Of a DNA stretch of 64,000 nucleotides, positions 9,662 through 18,686 are shown piece after piece (the stretch's first letter is position 1; each line of letters starts with the position of its first letter). Under the pieces are notes generated by a model. The model ran no database searches. It had not been told where the DNA came from and worked only from the letters and a program-made list of their open reading frames with translations. The DNA is from Litchfieldia alkalitelluris. Its GTDB lineage: Bacteria > Bacillota > Bacilli > Bacillales > Bacillaceae_L. The stretch lies in NCBI RefSeq assembly GCF_002019645.1, contig NZ_KV917374.1, positions 4,484,661 to 4,548,660 on the forward strand. The letters are read 5' to 3'. The position numbers and the translations under genes are program-made.

Positions 9662-9726
9662 GGCTATATTTCGTGAATGTTGTTGCTCCTATTTATTTTA
9701 TAACAACAATCTATCAAAAAAGAGCC
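9662..9726 (-). mobile_element. 65-bp internally deleted copy of the GGCT...AGCC MITE-like repeat
   Basis: On the minus strand it starts GGCTCTTTTTTGATAGATTG and ends CACGAAATATAGCC, matching the two termini of the approximately 160-bp copies at 27784-27944, 55950-56105 and 61113-61276 but lacking the middle. It directly abuts the DinB-like remnant. Confidence 0.6.
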
Positions 9727-9793
9727 TCGTTTAAAAGGTAACTTCACTTCTTCATTTTATCGGTATTTGCTCATAAAAGAAATACTTCCTACT

Positions 9794-9831
9794 AAAAAAA
9801 ACAAAAGCAACTTAGTTAGTCACTTTTGTTT
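9794..9831 (-). terminator. Intrinsic terminator of hemZ
   Basis: AAACAAAAG (minus strand, 9831-9823) pairs with CTTTTGTTT (9807-9799), followed by a T-run (9801-9794). The stem overlaps the hemZ stop region. Confidence 0.7.
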
Positions 9832-11341
9832 CTGAAGAAAATAACTGCTCTAAAATCTTAATCTTCTCATTTGTGTAATGAACAAAATTATCATTATATG
9901 CTTTCGGTTCCTTGGGATTAGAAAACTGTGTAATCTTTCCACTTACAGGATCAACAAACTTACTAGCTGCCCCACAACCTAAGCCGATAATTGACTGCTG
10001 CTCTTCCATAATCATGATATTATAAATGCTTTCTTGCCCAGGTAACGCATATCCAACATTCTCAAGATTACCTAAAATATTTTTCTGACGATATAAATAA
10101 TATGGGACATAACCATGAGTTTTCGTCCAAGTTTCTGCATTTTCCATCATCTGCGTAATCTCTTCACGGTCAGCAACTTTGTATTTCTGTTTATTTCTAG
10201 TCATTTCTGAAGCACGTTTAAAAGAAAGAGTATGAACGGTTAACGATTCTGGCATAAGCTTCTCAGTTTCATTTAATGTGTACTCAAATTCACTTAGACC
10301 TTCACCAGGCAAACCAATGATTAGGTCCATATTAATATTATTCATGCCCATGTTACGCGCTAAATGGAATTTCTCGATTGTTTCTTCTACTGTATGGTGA
10401 CGACCAATTGCTTTTAACGTTTCCTGAATATAAGATTGTGGATTTATACTGATTCTATCAATTTTCCACTTATTAAGAACATCAAGCTTGTCAGGTGTAA
10501 TTGTATCTGGCCTTCCAGCTTCGACTGTAATTTCGCGGATATTTTCTACATTTGGGAAGGACTGAACCATTTCCTCATAAAGCATATCCATTTCTTGTGC
10601 TGTAATACTTGTTGGAGTTCCACCACCATAGTATACCGTTGTAATATTTATTTCGTTATCCTTTAGCCATGTACCAATCTCGCGCATTTCATAGTGGAGG
10701 CCTCCTAGAAATGAATCAACAGAGCCTTGTTTTCCATTTATCGCATAAGCAGGAAATGTACAATACGCACATTTTGTTGGACAAAACGGAATTCCTATAT
10801 AAATACTGACTTCATTTTTCAAGTCATACAGATCCGGGATCATTGTGAGTTGACGGTCAACAATTTGCTGCATTAATTCCACTTTTTCCCGACTTATAAG
10901 GTATTGTTCCTGTAATTGCTGATGCGCGGAGACTTTATCTACTCCACTTTGATGAAGCTTATGCAATAGCTTCGTTGGACGTATTCCCGTTAAAAAGCCC
11001 CAAGGCTGAATCATCCCTGTCAGTTTCTGCAGGACCGATACATAAGCATGTGAAACTGCTCGCTTTTCTTGTGTAAATAGTTCTTTCTCATTTGCATACG
11101 GGAGAATTTCTTTAACTATTTCTTCTTCTATTATTTCTTCTATTTCTACTGTTTGCTGATGTTTCAATCTAGCATGAACTTGTATTTCGTTCTCATTCGT
11201 CTGATAGGTGATCTCTACTACTATGTCATGAGGTTTTTCCTCATTTAACGTAGTATCACTTTCTTCGGAAAATAAATTTGTTATTGCACTTAGAGGTCTT
11301 ACAAAGCGTTCATCACTTAGACCCTTTATCAAGACATTCAC
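9812..11341 (-). CDS. hemZ: HemZ, oxygen-independent coproporphyrinogen III dehydrogenase-like radical SAM enzyme
   Basis: A 509-residue cytosolic enzyme of the HemN/HemW/HemZ group, considered to act in anaerobic haem synthesis in Bacillus. The radical SAM motif CPTKCAYC is near residue 190, after an N-terminal extension of about 170 residues typical of HemZ; the glycine-rich SAM motif YYGGGTPT follows. Length matches B. subtilis HemZ (about 500 aa). The GTG at 11341 has AAAGGTGAT a few nt upstream. Monocistronic. HemZ acts on coproporphyrinogen by homology; the AhbD-like radical SAM gene at 48635 may belong to the same haem theme. Confidence 0.9.
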   Translation of the reverse strand: MNVLIKGLSDERFVRPLSAITNLFSEESDTTLNEEKPHDIVVEITYQTNENEIQVHARLKHQQTVEIEEIIEEEIVKEILPYANEKELFTQEKRAVSHAYVSVLQKLTGMIQPWGFLTGIRPTKLLHKLHQSGVDKVSAHQQLQEQYLISREKVELMQQIVDRQLTMIPDLYDLKNEVSIYIGIPFCPTKCAYCTFPAYAINGKQGSVDSFLGGLHYEMREIGTWLKDNEINITTVYYGGGTPTSITAQEMDMLYEEMVQSFPNVENIREITVEAGRPDTITPDKLDVLNKWKIDRISINPQSYIQETLKAIGRHHTVEETIEKFHLARNMGMNNINMDLIIGLPGEGLSEFEYTLNETEKLMPESLTVHTLSFKRASEMTRNKQKYKVADREEITQMMENAETWTKTHGYVPYYLYRQKNILGNLENVGYALPGQESIYNIMIMEEQQSIIGLGCGAASKFVDPVSGKITQFSNPKEPKAYNDNFVHYTNEKIKILEQLFSSETKVTN

Positions 11342-11543
11342 ATTATCACCTTTTCATTTAAAAATCGCTCTTTATAGTTTACTTAATTTGAATGGTCATA
11401 TCAACAGTCAGAAATATACAATGAGAGGATACGGGGACGTTTAGGGAGTTTGGACAATAGGGAATTAAACGAATAACCCTTCAAGTACTTTTAGGTCAAT
11501 TTCAATTCACGCCCCATTCTAACACTATAGTTAAATTTCGCAG

Positions 11544-11567
11544 AAAAAAAACGTCAGTTTCCTGACG
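11544..11567 (-). terminator. Intrinsic terminator of yhaX
   Basis: On the minus strand CGTCAG, a GAAA-like loop and CTGACG (11567-11552) are followed by eight T residues (11551-11544). A textbook terminator about 30 nt after the yhaX stop. Confidence 0.9.
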
Positions 11568-11594
11568 CTTACAGTTCATTCACTCTTGACTATA

Positions 11595-12461
11595 TTACTT
11601 CTCTATTTTTATTTTACGCAGAAATTCTACTCTCTGTTGTTTTCTAAAATGCTCTTTTACCATGTATGATACACCATTTTGGTTGTTAGAACGAGTTACC
11701 CAATCAGCAGCTTTTTTTAATTCGTTTGGTGCATTCCACATCGCAACCCCTAAGCCAGCATGTTCAATCATTTCTATATCATCCATGCTATCCCCAATGG
11801 CTACTGTTTTATCTATAGGAATCCCAATGTGGTTGCAAAGAGTCTTTAATCCCGTTAATTTTGAAACACCTTTTGGGACAATCGCAAGGCTGCGCTCATC
11901 TACTTCAACTAGATTGACATAATGGAAATTTTCTTTTAACACACGAACGGCTTCTGCTCGTTCTGTCCCGCTTGAGAAGAATACTTCGATTTTTTGTGGA
12001 GCTAATGGATTATCTCTCAAATAATCTCCTAATGATGTAACAAATTGCATTGGATAAAATAATGGATCTCCTGCACCAAAAACAGCCTTTGAGATTAAGT
12101 TTCTAGGCATTCTCATTCGATTACCGATTGAAAAACGTTCGTGTAATAATCGAATACTACATTTATAGTTTTCGAGAACCTGAACTAAATTAAAAGCTCT
12201 CTCTTCTGCCAAGCGACTCTGGTAAATCGGATGATCTAGTGAAGAACTGATAAATGCCCCGTTATGAGTAATAAGAAGTGATTCTAGTTTTAGAGCTTTT
12301 GCTACTTTTTTAGCAGAAAGAAAATTTCGGTTTGTGACCAGTGTCACATAAATACCCTTGTCTTTCACATAATCAATCGCTTCTTTCGTCCCACTTTGGA
12401 TCCGGCCATTAGGACGTAATAATGTTCCGTCGATATTAATTGCAAGTAATTGATAATTCAT
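11595..12461 (-). CDS. yhaX: YhaX, Cof-type HAD-superfamily protein
   Basis: A 288-residue HAD protein with a C2 cap; in Bacillus yhaX is a sporulation-associated gene of unknown substrate. Motif I reads N-I-D-G-T instead of D-x-D-G-T (residues 9-13), so the nucleophilic Asp is an Asn. Motif II (TLVTNR), the motif III Lys (PKGVSK) and motif IV (GDSMDDIEM) are present. Loss of the nucleophile predicts weak or absent phosphatase activity. ATG at 12461 with RBS AGGGGGA. Monocistronic, ended by the hairpin at 11544-11567. Confidence 0.82.
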   Translation of the reverse strand: MNYQLLAINIDGTLLRPNGRIQSGTKEAIDYVKDKGIYVTLVTNRNFLSAKKVAKALKLESLLITHNGAFISSSLDHPIYQSRLAEERAFNLVQVLENYKCSIRLLHERFSIGNRMRMPRNLISKAVFGAGDPLFYPMQFVTSLGDYLRDNPLAPQKIEVFFSSGTERAEAVRVLKENFHYVNLVEVDERSLAIVPKGVSKLTGLKTLCNHIGIPIDKTVAIGDSMDDIEMIEHAGLGVAMWNAPNELKKAADWVTRSNNQNGVSYMVKEHFRKQQRVEFLRKIKIEK

Positions 12462-12590
12462 CAGAGAAGTCCCCCTATCTTTGGTGTAGCTTGCCTTTAA
12501 CTATGGATATGAGGAGATATAACTCATTAGAACATGAGACGTTTTTTTGATCATGAAAATTTAGTGATTTTTAGCTAGAGTATCCTGGGA

Positions 12591-12893
12591 TATACGGCGG
12601 GGTTTACCGTGAATACGGCGGGTTCGAACCAGAATACGGCCAGATTTGGAAAAAATACGGCCGGCGACAGATTCTTCGGGAAAACACGACCTCCTATGCG
12701 GCGGGTTTTATCGTGAATACGGCGGGTTCGAACCAGAATACGGCCAGATTTAGAAAAAATACGGCCGGCGACAGATTCTTCTTCGGGAAAACACGACCTT
12801 CTATGCGGCGGGTTTTATCGTGAATACGGCGGGTTCGAACCAGAATACGGCCAGATTCGAACAAAATACGGCCGGAGACAGATACTGTAGGAA
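12591..12893. repeat. GC-rich tandem array, approximately 105-nt unit with 21-nt sub-repeats
   Basis: Three copies start at 12591, 12695 and 12802 (periods 104 and 107; the third is incomplete). Within each copy the core TACGGC(C/G)(A/G)G recurs at exact 21-nt steps (12591, 12612, 12633, 12654; 12695, 12716, 12737, 12758; 12802, 12823, 12844, 12865). Much more GC-rich than its surroundings. Lies between yhaX and yheA; short ORFs across it are repeat artefacts. Confidence 0.9.
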
Positions 12894-12951
12894 ACAGGAC
12901 ACTCGATCATCCAACTCCCCAGGAAAACCACAAGTAAAAATTCGAATCCAC

Positions 12952-13002
12952 ACAAAAAAGGGCCCTGAAGTAACAATCGCATTAATGCAATATTACTCCA
13001 GG
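12952..13002 (-). terminator. Terminator of yheB-yheA
   Basis: Minus-strand hairpin with arms 13002-12993 and 12973-12964 (CCTGGAGTAA with TTACTTCAGG) and inner pairing around GCATTAATGC, followed by GCCCTTTTTT. Confidence 0.75.
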
Positions 13003-13025
13003 ACACCTTCTATCTTCTTTACTAT

Positions 13026-13379
13026 TTAGTTTTGTTCCATACTTCCATAAAGCTCTTCTAGAGGCTTCATGATGATTTTGTTTAACTCACCGATTAACAT
13101 GCTCATTCTTTGTTCAGTTTCCATTAATTTAGAAATAGATGCATGTTGTTGTACTAATGCAACCATTTGCTGTGCCTTTTCAACTTCTTCTTGAGAAATC
13201 TCTTGTCCAGACATTTGTTTTTGTTGAAGCTCTAATTGAACATTACGAAAGTTTTCGAACATTGTCTTTGCTGATGGGTCTCCGTTCACCTCGTTATACA
13301 TTTGTAATAACGTTTTAAACTCATCGCTTTCTCGAATTGCTTTTTCTAGGTCATATGCAACATCATATAAATTTGCCAT
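13026..13379 (-). CDS. yheA: YheA, YlbF/YmcA-family protein
   Basis: A 117-residue all-helical protein of the YlbF/YmcA superfamily; length equals B. subtilis YheA. YlbF and YmcA act with YaaT on RNase Y-dependent mRNA maturation and on Spo0A phosphorylation, but YheA itself has no established role. The start at 13379 has a near-perfect RBS (AAGGAGGAAATATA); the longer frame to 13430 lacks one. Runs downstream of yheB and ends at the hairpin 12952-13002. Confidence 0.88.
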   Translation of the reverse strand: MANLYDVAYDLEKAIRESDEFKTLLQMYNEVNGDPSAKTMFENFRNVQLELQQKQMSGQEISQEEVEKAQQMVALVQQHASISKLMETEQRMSMLIGELNKIIMKPLEELYGSMEQN

Positions 13380-13495
13380 TATATTTCCTCCTTGAATTTT
13401 ATTACCACGACTCCGCAGATACTTCCCCACTATAACAAACTATTCATAAAAAATCAGCTATAGACACTTTTTATGATATAAAGCCTAGAATTAAA

Positions 13496-14626
13496 TCACA
13501 TTAAAACCACGATAATTCCTTGAATGACCCCAATTAAGCCACCAAGAAACGCACCTAAAAAAGTAATCATTTTAAACTCTCTTCGTGAAATTGAAAGGAC
13601 CATTTCTTCCAATCGTTCAACCGCAAACGATTCAACTTGATTTTTCACGATACTTTCAACATGTAAAACACTCATAATTTGATTCACGCGGTCTGCCACT
13701 CCATGTAATCCCAAATCAACTAGAGTCGGAACAAAGCTCGTGATCGAGTTCTTATAAGGCCCAACCAAAGAATGTAATGGAACACTGGTATACTCTTTAA
13801 TTGGTACCAGTTTAATAACCTGTGTTTTAATCGTTGATAAAATAAGTCGTCTACCAATTTTCTCTTCAACTTGTCCACCAGTCCAGTCTTGCACCTTTTC
13901 CCATTCTGTTGTCATTAGCTGTTTTAATAGTTGTTGAGTCCCAGGACTATTAAGAAATTTGGTCACTTCAGGCTGAATTTTTTCAACCAGGCTTTCTTGT
14001 CCTAAAAACATTTGAATCATGTTACCAAGCATTTTTCTTGTAGCAAAGAAATCATTAATCATTTGACCTAGCTTTCGCTTTCCTTCATCACTATTAAAAT
14101 ACTCAGACCCTTTATCACTTATATATGTAGCAAGAATTGAAATATTAGCAGTGATTTTGTACTGAATCTCTTCCGGTAAAACATCTCGAAGCTTTTGGTC
14201 ACTAACTTGATTCACCCACGCGATATATTTTTCTTCAACAAACTGTACAATCTTTTCCTCTGCTTTTTCTTCTAGTTGATTAATCCCCAAACTCGCAGCG
14301 ATTTCATTTAAGTTTCGCTCATCTGATAGAAATCTCTCACACTCTTCCTTCCCCCACTTTTCAAGTGCATCTTTAAATGTAGGGTCTAAAAGTTTATTTT
14401 TTATGCTTTCCGGTGTTAGGAGATGTTCCACCACCATCTTACCTAGTTGGTTTGCTAGTTCATCTCTTCTTTTTGGAATCAACCCTGGGGTAAACGGGAC
14501 TCTTTTGCCACCAATATATATGGCCTTATAGGGTCGAAACAGCATTTTGATTGCGAGTGAATTTGTAAAACCACCTATTAATGCTCCGATTAAAATCATA
14601 AATCCAATAATTAGTAAAGCTTCCAT
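13496..14626 (-). CDS. yheB: YheB, DUF445-family membrane protein
   Basis: A 376-residue protein with an N-terminal transmembrane helix ([14 protein letters not shown]), a conserved Gly/Asn/Lys-rich segment ([15 protein letters not shown]) and a C-terminal transmembrane helix ending at the last residue; the long middle is helical and amphipathic, as in DUF445. Function unknown; in Bacillus it neighbours spore coat genes. The ATG at 14626 is preferred (GGAAGG 9 nt upstream) over a TTG at 14635. Probably cotranscribed with yheA. Confidence 0.85.
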   Translation of the reverse strand: MEALLIIGFMILIGALIGGFTNSLAIKMLFRPYKAIYIGGKRVPFTPGLIPKRRDELANQLGKMVVEHLLTPESIKNKLLDPTFKDALEKWGKEECERFLSDERNLNEIAASLGINQLEEKAEEKIVQFVEEKYIAWVNQVSDQKLRDVLPEEIQYKITANISILATYISDKGSEYFNSDEGKRKLGQMINDFFATRKMLGNMIQMFLGQESLVEKIQPEVTKFLNSPGTQQLLKQLMTTEWEKVQDWTGGQVEEKIGRRLILSTIKTQVIKLVPIKEYTSVPLHSLVGPYKNSITSFVPTLVDLGLHGVADRVNQIMSVLHVESIVKNQVESFAVERLEEMVLSISRREFKMITFLGAFLGGLIGVIQGIIVVLM

Positions 14627-14660
14627 TCTAATCAACCTTCCAAATCTTTAAATATATTCT

Positions 14661-14689
14661 CACAGTTTTCTAAATCCCCTCATACGATA
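14661..14689 (+). promoter_or_regulatory. Sigma-K-like promoter of the yheC/yheD cluster
   Basis: CACA (14661-14664), a 16-nt spacer and CATACGATA (14681-14689) match the sigma-K consensus mACm-N16/17-CATAnnnTA. It lies about 70 nt before the first ATP-grasp gene and fits late mother-cell expression of coat-associated proteins. Confidence 0.6.
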
Positions 14690-14756
14690 CGATATCAGCA
14701 CTAGCCTAATTTACAATTATAAAGATTGTTTACCAAGTCAGCAAATGAGGTTATCC

Positions 14757-16124
14757 ATGATGTCCGAAAAAATTTATATTGAAATTAAAGCTATTCCAGA
14801 TGAACTGCTTCCAACTCCACATATAATCGAAGTAGGCCTATCAATCGCCAATACTTTTAATATAAAAAGTGGTCAAAAGATTTCCCTTCAATGTGGGAGG
14901 AATAGTCAGCAGGTAGAAGCAGTATGTATAAAAGAAAGCGAACCAACTTTATATTGTTCACATTCAGTGCTAACTGAACTAATGCTACCACATGAAGATA
15001 TACCTTTTACACTAACAGCACTTGAAAAAAATATACTATCTCTTGGTCCAGTCGTTTCAGTGATCACGGAAATTGCCGAAAAAAACAATAGTATATCTTT
15101 AGGATCAATTGAAGATTTTTGTGTGGAGCTAGCAAGGTATTGTAATCAGTTAGGGATTCTGTTTTATGTAACTGGGTTAAAGTTATTTCGCGAAAACATT
15201 GGGTTTATTTATATAAATAACACTTGGAAAAAATCAAGAGTACCTACGCCTAATGTTGTGCATAATCGTATTCATTCTCGTAAAAGGGAACATTCCGATA
15301 CGTTCAAAGAGTTCACTGATTCATTGTCCACACTACAAATTCCTTATTTTAATGATCATTTTCTCAATAAATGGGAAGTACATGAAATTTTAGAAAAAGA
15401 AGACCATATTCACCCCTATCTTCCTGACACAAAACTGTTATTAAACAAACAAGTGTTAGACGAGATGATTTCTAACTATCCCACCGTCTTCTTAAAACCT
15501 ATACATGGTAGCCAGGGAAAAAGGATTTTCAAAATCACTCGAAATGATGATGGCTTCTTTGAACTTGACTATACTACCTTTGCAGGTGAGATTGAACAAG
15601 AGTATGATTCTCTTCAGTCTTTATTCCTTTCTTTAAGATCAAGATTAAATAAACAGGGATATATCATTCAACAAGGAATTTCTTTATACACGTACCAACA
15701 AAGACCTCTTGATTTTCGGTTTTTATGTCAAAAAACAAAAGATGAAGAGTGGAAAATCACATCTACCGTTGCACGAGTATCATCAAAAGGAGATTTTGTT
15801 TCAAATCTCTCAAGAGGTGGGGAGTTAAAGAAGGTGGATGAAGTATTAAGTGGATCATTCAGTCCAAAAGAATGTAAACAAATCATAAAAATGATGAGAG
15901 AGTTAACAATTGAGATAGCTTCCTTAGTCGATGCTTCCATTACAGGTGTGTTTGGAGAATTAGGGATTGACTTAGCACTAGACCAACAAGGAAAGCCATG
16001 GCTCATTGAAATCAATACAAAACCTTCTAAAAATCAAGACCCTAAGTCACTTTCTTCTAAAGTCCGACCTAGTGCCAAGGCAATTATTATGTATTGTATG
16101 TATTTAGCGAAGGGGCCATTTTGA
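14757..16124 (+). CDS. YheC/YheD-family ATP-grasp protein, copy 1
   Basis: First of four paralogues. About 455 residues: an N-terminal beta-rich domain (about 1-170) followed by an ATP-grasp domain with VFLKPIHGSQGKRIF near residues 248-262, DFRFL, a glycine-rich LSRGG loop and the C-terminal metal-site stretch GELGIDLALD...EINTKPS. Resembles YheD in length and layout. YheC/YheD are spore coat-associated; the substrate of their ATP-grasp domain is unknown. The start is ATG 14757 or 14760; GAGG at 14747-14750 overlaps the longer ATG (14745). A 112-nt gap separates it from the next paralogue. Confidence 0.85.
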   Translation: MMSEKIYIEIKAIPDELLPTPHIIEVGLSIANTFNIKSGQKISLQCGRNSQQVEAVCIKESEPTLYCSHSVLTELMLPHEDIPFTLTALEKNILSLGPVVSVITEIAEKNNSISLGSIEDFCVELARYCNQLGILFYVTGLKLFRENIGFIYINNTWKKSRVPTPNVVHNRIHSRKREHSDTFKEFTDSLSTLQIPYFNDHFLNKWEVHEILEKEDHIHPYLPDTKLLLNKQVLDEMISNYPTVFLKPIHGSQGKRIFKITRNDDGFFELDYTTFAGEIEQEYDSLQSLFLSLRSRLNKQGYIIQQGISLYTYQQRPLDFRFLCQKTKDEEWKITSTVARVSSKGDFVSNLSRGGELKKVDEVLSGSFSPKECKQIIKMMRELTIEIASLVDASITGVFGELGIDLALDQQGKPWLIEINTKPSKNQDPKSLSSKVRPSAKAIIMYCMYLAKGPF

Positions 16125-16236
16125 TTATGTGAGTCTGAAGATTGTCAAAAGTCAAAAGATATTTACAGTGTGTATGTTTAAAAATAGCAGATTTTAAATG
16201 TTTAGAATCAATTAACTTCATGAGGAGTGATTATCA

Positions 16237-17319
16237 TTGGTCTCACTAGGTATTATTACGATTCATCCTGGCCAGGAAAATGCTTATTTTTCTGAAGTCG
16301 CTAAAAGAGCCCAACAATATAACATTCAGGTGGTTCGGTTTACTCCTACGAGTATTGAACCCGCAACAGAAATCATACTTGGTCAAAAATACGATATTGA
16401 AAAAGAAGACTGGATAGATTCATCATTTCCACTTCCTGAATACCTATATGATCGTTGTTTTTACAGTAATGATGAAGCTTCCAAACGCGCTAAACCAATT
16501 ATGCAATGGCTAAAATTAAATCCTAAAACCACCTTTTTAGGATATGGTCTGCCAAACAAGTGGGAGATTTATCAAGCCTTAAAGCAAGATAATGATATTT
16601 CATTTTACTTACCATCAACACATAAAGTTACCACGAGTGAATCTGTATTACGCCAACTAGGTAAACAAAAACACATTTTACTGAAACCAGAGACTGGTTC
16701 GATGGGTCGTGGAATTCTAGGAATTTCATTAACAAAAGAAGGAATCAACGTAAAAACACACAAAAAAAAGCATTTAATCGTGAAGACTTTTAACATGAAG
16801 AAAACATTTATTGAATTTATTGATGAGCTGTTACAAAATCACTCATTCATTTGTCAGCCATTTCTTCAAATACAAGATGATGATAACTCACCTTTTGATA
16901 TTCGAATCCTCCTTCAAAAAACAACCAATGGGACTTGGGCAGAGGTAGGCCGAGGGGTTCGGAAAGGAAATAAAGATTATATCATTTCTAATATAAGCGG
17001 CGGAGGAGAGGTCATAAACTTTCATAAGTGGAGTAAATCCCTATCACCAAGAGAAATTTATCTTTTAAACGAAAATATCCAGACCATTCTTACCAAACTT
17101 CCGACTTTACTAGAATCATCCTTCAAGCCAATGTTTGAAATTGGGATAGATTTAGGGTTAGCCAAAGATGGAACAGTATGGATTCTCGATACGAATTCCA
17201 AGCCTGGACGGAAGGTTGTGTTAGCCACAGAACCTAACAAAGCAGAGGCGCTTTATAGTTCCCCACTTCGCTACTGCAAATATTTAGCTGATCAGTCCGT
17301 CAACGTGAAGAGGAGATGA
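16237..17319 (+). CDS. yheC: YheC, spore coat-associated ATP-grasp protein, copy 2
   Basis: A 360-residue protein with the shorter N-terminal region typical of YheC (B. subtilis 363 aa). The ATP-grasp core shows ILLKPETGSMGRGILG (about 147-162), DIRILLQK, NISGGGE and GIDLGLAKDG...DTNSKPGRK. The TTG start at 16237 has AGGAG 9 nt upstream, and no ATG offers a better site. Its TGA lies inside the RBS/start region of the next gene, so translation is coupled. Likely role in mother-cell coat assembly, inferred from family and promoter. Confidence 0.85.
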   Translation: MVSLGIITIHPGQENAYFSEVAKRAQQYNIQVVRFTPTSIEPATEIILGQKYDIEKEDWIDSSFPLPEYLYDRCFYSNDEASKRAKPIMQWLKLNPKTTFLGYGLPNKWEIYQALKQDNDISFYLPSTHKVTTSESVLRQLGKQKHILLKPETGSMGRGILGISLTKEGINVKTHKKKHLIVKTFNMKKTFIEFIDELLQNHSFICQPFLQIQDDDNSPFDIRILLQKTTNGTWAEVGRGVRKGNKDYIISNISGGGEVINFHKWSKSLSPREIYLLNENIQTILTKLPTLLESSFKPMFEIGIDLGLAKDGTVWILDTNSKPGRKVVLATEPNKAEALYSSPLRYCKYLADQSVNVKRR

Positions 17320-17324
17320 ACACT

Positions 17325-18686
17325 TTGAAAAAAATGCCATTTAAAATCATTAGCGATGAAGACGGGATGGTTTATGTTCCGGTTTCATTAAATCATCTAA
17401 AAGAAATAAATCAACTATCATTTGGTACTGCTTCATGTACTTGTAAAATAAAAGTCATAAAGCATGATCAACAAACAATCTCGATTTCAGAAGATTTAAT
17501 TAAAAAACTTAATATTCCATATACAGGTTATACACACCTTATCCAACATGAAAATACACTTCACCTAGGTCCATTAGTTGGAATATTCACCGCAGGATTT
17601 ACCGACTCCCTTTTAAGACCAATCGGTGAGCGATCATTATTTTTTTCTAAACTACTTTCAACTGAAAGTACTGTAGGTGCTTTTCCGTTTGTATTTGGTG
17701 CCCATCAAATTGACTGGGAAAACGGAACCATTGAGGGTCTTTTCTACTTAAAAAATGGCTGGAAGAAGATCACAGTTCCATTTCCAAACGTGATTTATGA
17801 TCGTTTGCCTAATCGGAAGGCCGAAAACCATCAAGCATTAAAAAAAGTCAAAGAAAAGCTAAGTAAGGAATACTTAATACCATGGTTTAATCCTGGTTTT
17901 TTCAATAAATGGGAAATCCATCAATTACTATCTGATGTGAATGAGGTGTCCGGTTTCTTACCTGAAACACATAAAAACCCAAGCTTTAGTCTGATTGAGA
18001 TTATGCTATCAAAATATCAGCATGTGTATCTTAAGCCTGCGAATGGAAGCCTTGGTCTTGGTGTATTTCAAATTATTTATTCCAGAGAAGAAGAAGTGTA
18101 TTACTGTAGATTTAAAGATGAATCAGAAAAAAATCGATTACAAAAATATTCTTCATTGGAAGCAATGATTAATCACTTATTCAAAAATAGAAAGCTTAAA
18201 CATTATATTGTTCAACAAGGAATTACCTTAATCAGAAACAACCATCGAACCATTGATTTTCGTGTACACACAAATAAAGATCAAAATGGGAAATGGCAAA
18301 TTAGCGTAATTGCTGGAAAAATCGCTGGAAGAGGAAGTGTAACAACTCATATTAACAGCGGAGGAGTCGTTAAAACACTTGAAGAGCTCTTTACAGACCC
18401 TAACGAGAAGAAACAAATAAAGCATAAGTTAGAAGAAGCCGTGTTAAGTTTGAGTCATGCAATTGATCAGAAAGTGGAAGGATCAATTGGCGAAATTGGA
18501 TTCGATTTAGGGATTGATAAAAGCGGGAAGCTGTGGCTTTTTGAGGCTAATTCAAAGCCTGGCCGTTCAATTTTTTCACATCCAAGATTGCGGGAACAAG
18601 ATTTATTAACTCGAAGATTATTTTTACACTATGCTGCATATTTAACAGAAACGATGATAAAGAAGCCAGAGGAGCTTCACCAATGA
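17325..18686 (+). CDS. yheD: YheD, spore coat-associated ATP-grasp protein, copy 3
   Basis: About 453 residues, matching YheD. N-terminal domain (1-185), then ATP-grasp with VYLKPANGSLGLGVFQ, DFRVHTNK, INSGGVV and GEIGFDLGIDKSG...EANSKPGRS. The frame opens at an ATG (17316) touching the RBS AGAGGAG; the TTG at 17325, 9 nt after AGGAG, is the better start. It ends with a 4-nt ATGA overlap into the fourth paralogue, so copies 2-4 form one tightly coupled operon. Confidence 0.85.
   Translation: MKKMPFKIISDEDGMVYVPVSLNHLKEINQLSFGTASCTCKIKVIKHDQQTISISEDLIKKLNIPYTGYTHLIQHENTLHLGPLVGIFTAGFTDSLLRPIGERSLFFSKLLSTESTVGAFPFVFGAHQIDWENGTIEGLFYLKNGWKKITVPFPNVIYDRLPNRKAENHQALKKVKEKLSKEYLIPWFNPGFFNKWEIHQLLSDVNEVSGFLPETHKNPSFSLIEIMLSKYQHVYLKPANGSLGLGVFQIIYSREEEVYYCRFKDESEKNRLQKYSSLEAMINHLFKNRKLKHYIVQQGITLIRNNHRTIDFRVHTNKDQNGKWQISVIAGKIAGRGSVTTHINSGGVVKTLEELFTDPNEKKQIKHKLEEAVLSLSHAIDQKVEGSIGEIGFDLGIDKSGKLWLFEANSKPGRSIFSHPRLREQDLLTRRLFLHYAAYLTETMIKKPEELHQ

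Noticed and set aside
12815-13029. Overlapping short ORFs on both strands at the end of the GC-rich array
   Set aside because: They are created by the repeat and the yheA terminator; no RBS or plausible protein.
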